Part shown: positions 62,291-64,000 of the stretch, piece by piece
How positions within the stretch are numbered: position 1 is the stretch's first letter
Layout: every line of letters begins with the position of its first letter
Assembly (NCBI RefSeq): GCF_964204645.1
Contig: NC_134027.1
Location: forward strand, 23,858,485-23,922,484
Source: Tubulanus polymorphus
Lineage: Eukaryota > Nemertea > Palaeonemertea > Tubulaniformes > Tubulanidae
DNA length: 64,000 nucleotides
Reading direction: 5' to 3'
Program-made: the position numbers and the translations under genes
The notes under the pieces: generated by a model
Told to the model about the DNA's origin: nothing
The model's database searches: none
What the model saw: only the letters and a program-made list of their open reading frames with translations

Positions 62291-63675
62291 GCCTGTTTCG
62301 TTTTGCGCCTTCGTAACAGTTAGTCATTTACGTGTGAACACGCTCTCTAATTAGGCCCGGGTCTAACTTAACGTTGGCCTGGTCTGGATTAGTTTGACCC
62401 CAACTAAATTGTTTCCTTACAATTACTCATATAAAACATGGCCCTACAGATTAGTCATTCCTGGATATAAGGAATTTTAAAGGATGATACTTCAAGGAAT
62501 TGTCTGCATCACTTCCATATACCACAATTACAACTTAGACTCCTCCAGATCTAACGACAACTTATGTAAACCATCAAGTCAGTGGTTTTGTAAGCAAATA
62601 TTTATCGACACAACTAAACTCTATTTCGAATTCGGTTACCGCCTAATTGGGTAAAGAAAAAATCCTGCATCCAACATGAGTGTAGTTTACTATATACAAC
62701 AAGTGCTTCGAATTGCCTGTTTCTCAAAATGGAAGGAGTTTCTTGCTCAAAACAAACGAGTTTCGAACATCTTCAAAAGGTATTTTCAGTTTAGAAGTTT
62801 TTAAAGAATCAAGGTGCGGTAGGCACCCGGTAAAATAACAAGGTCCAGATTCTAAAGCTTCAACAACCCATCCATACCGCACATCGACACTTAAACGTGG
62901 ACATTTTTTTTTAAGAATCTATTTTCCCAGTCTATCCAACTCCAGGCGTGTTTTTATTTATCGACAAGAAGTAAACACCGCATCATCGTTTCATACAAAC
63001 TAAACACATCAACCCCATACAACAACAACAAAAAACATAACATTTTTTCGAAAAAAAACGGAGATAGGGAGAGAGTGGTGGTGGGAAGAGGGCGGCTGAA
63101 AATAGCGCCGTAAACAAGTAAATAAACAAGCTACAAAACTCAGCTCAACATAAACAACATAGTCCAGACTGGCGGACGTGTTTTCACATCATCGCAGATT
63201 TATACAAAGAAACTACTATAGGCCTACTACACTATAGGGCGCTCACTGTCAGCTAGCAATAAACAAAATATCGGAAAATATCATCCGCGGAAAAAAATCT
63301 TTCCATGCTGCGGAAGGAACAGAAAAGTGTTCAGTACCGGCATAACATCGGAGGGTAAGCAAGCACTCAGTCACAGCGCAGAAGCGGTTAGAAACTTATG
63401 AACCAGTCAGTGAAATGCCCCTGAAAGGCGTATCTAACTTGTCATCGCCACTAGTATCTAGTTCTTCCTCAAATAGATATAAATATCTACCTCAACGTGA
63501 TAATAGTTTAGTGAGAGGCTGAAGTGCTGAAATGCGAGTCTTTTGGGGCAAGTCTCTGATGCGTCATCAGTGTGCACTGTCTTTCACTTCGATTTGCAGT
63601 TTCAGCAATACTGGGATTCCGAACCCTCCCACGCTGTGTCGACTAGATTTACACTATTCCAGAATAGATATTCCG

Positions 63676-63775
63676 GAGGGGCAGTTGCTCAAAGGTTGGT
63701 TAAAGATAACCGGCCCGATAAATAACATAGTAATGATAAACTTATTAATCGTCAATCCAGCGGTTAACTAAAACG
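63676..63775. mobile_element. Fold-back MITE fragment
   Basis: GGGGCAGTTGCTCAAAGGTT then GGTTAAAGATAACCGGCC, and AATCCAGCGGTTAACTAAAA at the far side. Left end of the family at 11620-11751. Confidence 0.5.
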
Positions 63776-63857
63776 TGCCGATCAAAACGTGCCTAAATTT
63801 TCGTAAATAAATTCAAAATGTAAACACAGGCTATTGTTTAATATCATCTAGGCCTAC

Positions 63858-64000
63858 CTGTTGCCGATACGACGACCGATTCCGAATTGAATCGATCGAC
63901 TCATCGACCGCTTTTCCGTTACGATTAGATTCGAACGAAAAGTTTGACAGATGTTTGAACTATCTTCGAGACTTCGTCGTTGTCATCATCTTTTTATTAT
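63858..64000 (-). other. Possible upstream (non-coding) exon end
   Basis: On the - strand CGTATCGGCAACAG|GTAGGC is a good donor. Joined to 53423 it would give no frame continuous with the FoxP ATG, so it could only be 5' UTR, or belong to another transcript. The call is tentative. Confidence 0.2.

Larger units (their letters stand above)
53424..64000. other. Region upstream of the FoxP coding sequence
   Basis: 10.6 kb with no recognised protein gene. CpG-rich patches at about 53500-53660, 56580-56860 and 60370-60680 could hold promoters. Repeats within it are listed separately. About 58690-58870 and 59470-59710 are loosely repetitive (GAATGACCACTGA; CAGTCAATGGG). 62330-63660 shows nothing recognisable. 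Confidence 0.5.

Overview
This is nuclear DNA of an animal. It is AT-rich and intron-rich, with GT-AG introns and very many interspersed and tandem repeats. The two recognisable genes have their closest familiar relatives in bilaterians. The repeat landscape and the gene structures fit a marine invertebrate, most likely a lophotrochozoan, but the phylum cannot be fixed from the sequence alone. Layout: (1) Positions 1-4619, + strand, hold the last four coding exons of an axonemal outer-arm dynein heavy chain of the DNAH5/DNAH8 type. These encode the final 390 residues; the rest of this very large gene lies to the left of the window. (2) Positions 4620-16470 separate the two genes, which converge tail to tail. 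The most striking object here is a 3.1 kb satellite of about 39 units of roughly 80 bp (6890-10015). Every unit carries a perfect tRNA-type A box. The part from about 10.2 kb to 16.47 kb has few repeats and may be a long FoxP 3' UTR. (3) Positions 16471-53373, - strand, hold what looks like a complete FoxP forkhead transcription factor gene. I rebuilt 15 consecutive coding exons with matching splice phases (predicted 1,052 residues), plus one alternative exon. The protein reads: a lineage-specific low-complexity N-terminus with a decapeptide repeat, glutamine-rich exons, the SPAEIQQLWKEV block, a C2H2 zinc finger, a leucine zipper, a Pro/Ser/Thr linker, the forkhead domain and an acidic tail with a SUMO-type motif. 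(4) Positions 53374-64000 lie upstream of FoxP. They hold repeats, CpG-rich patches and possible 5' non-coding exon material. The most informative functional point is at 25268-25773. The second half of the forkhead domain is encoded by two tandem alternative exons. Exon A continues to the normal C-terminus. Exon B ends the protein with an AT-hook-like tail, replaces a DNA-contacting histidine with threonine, and is preceded by CU-rich and CA-rich tracts that look like splice-regulatory sequence. This is an invertebrate instance of a FoxP/FOXP1 alternative splicing system known in flies and vertebrates, here with B as an alternative last exon. The introns and intergenic DNA are dominated by a 39-bp minisatellite (at least seven arrays), several fold-back or TIR-bearing non-autonomous transposon families (piggyBac-like with TTAA, hAT-like, and two or three unnamed), tRNA-derived SINEs, and elements with a hammerhead-like core. 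Exon calls rest on matches to remembered family sequence and on reading-frame consistency; none was tested by alignment or RNA data.
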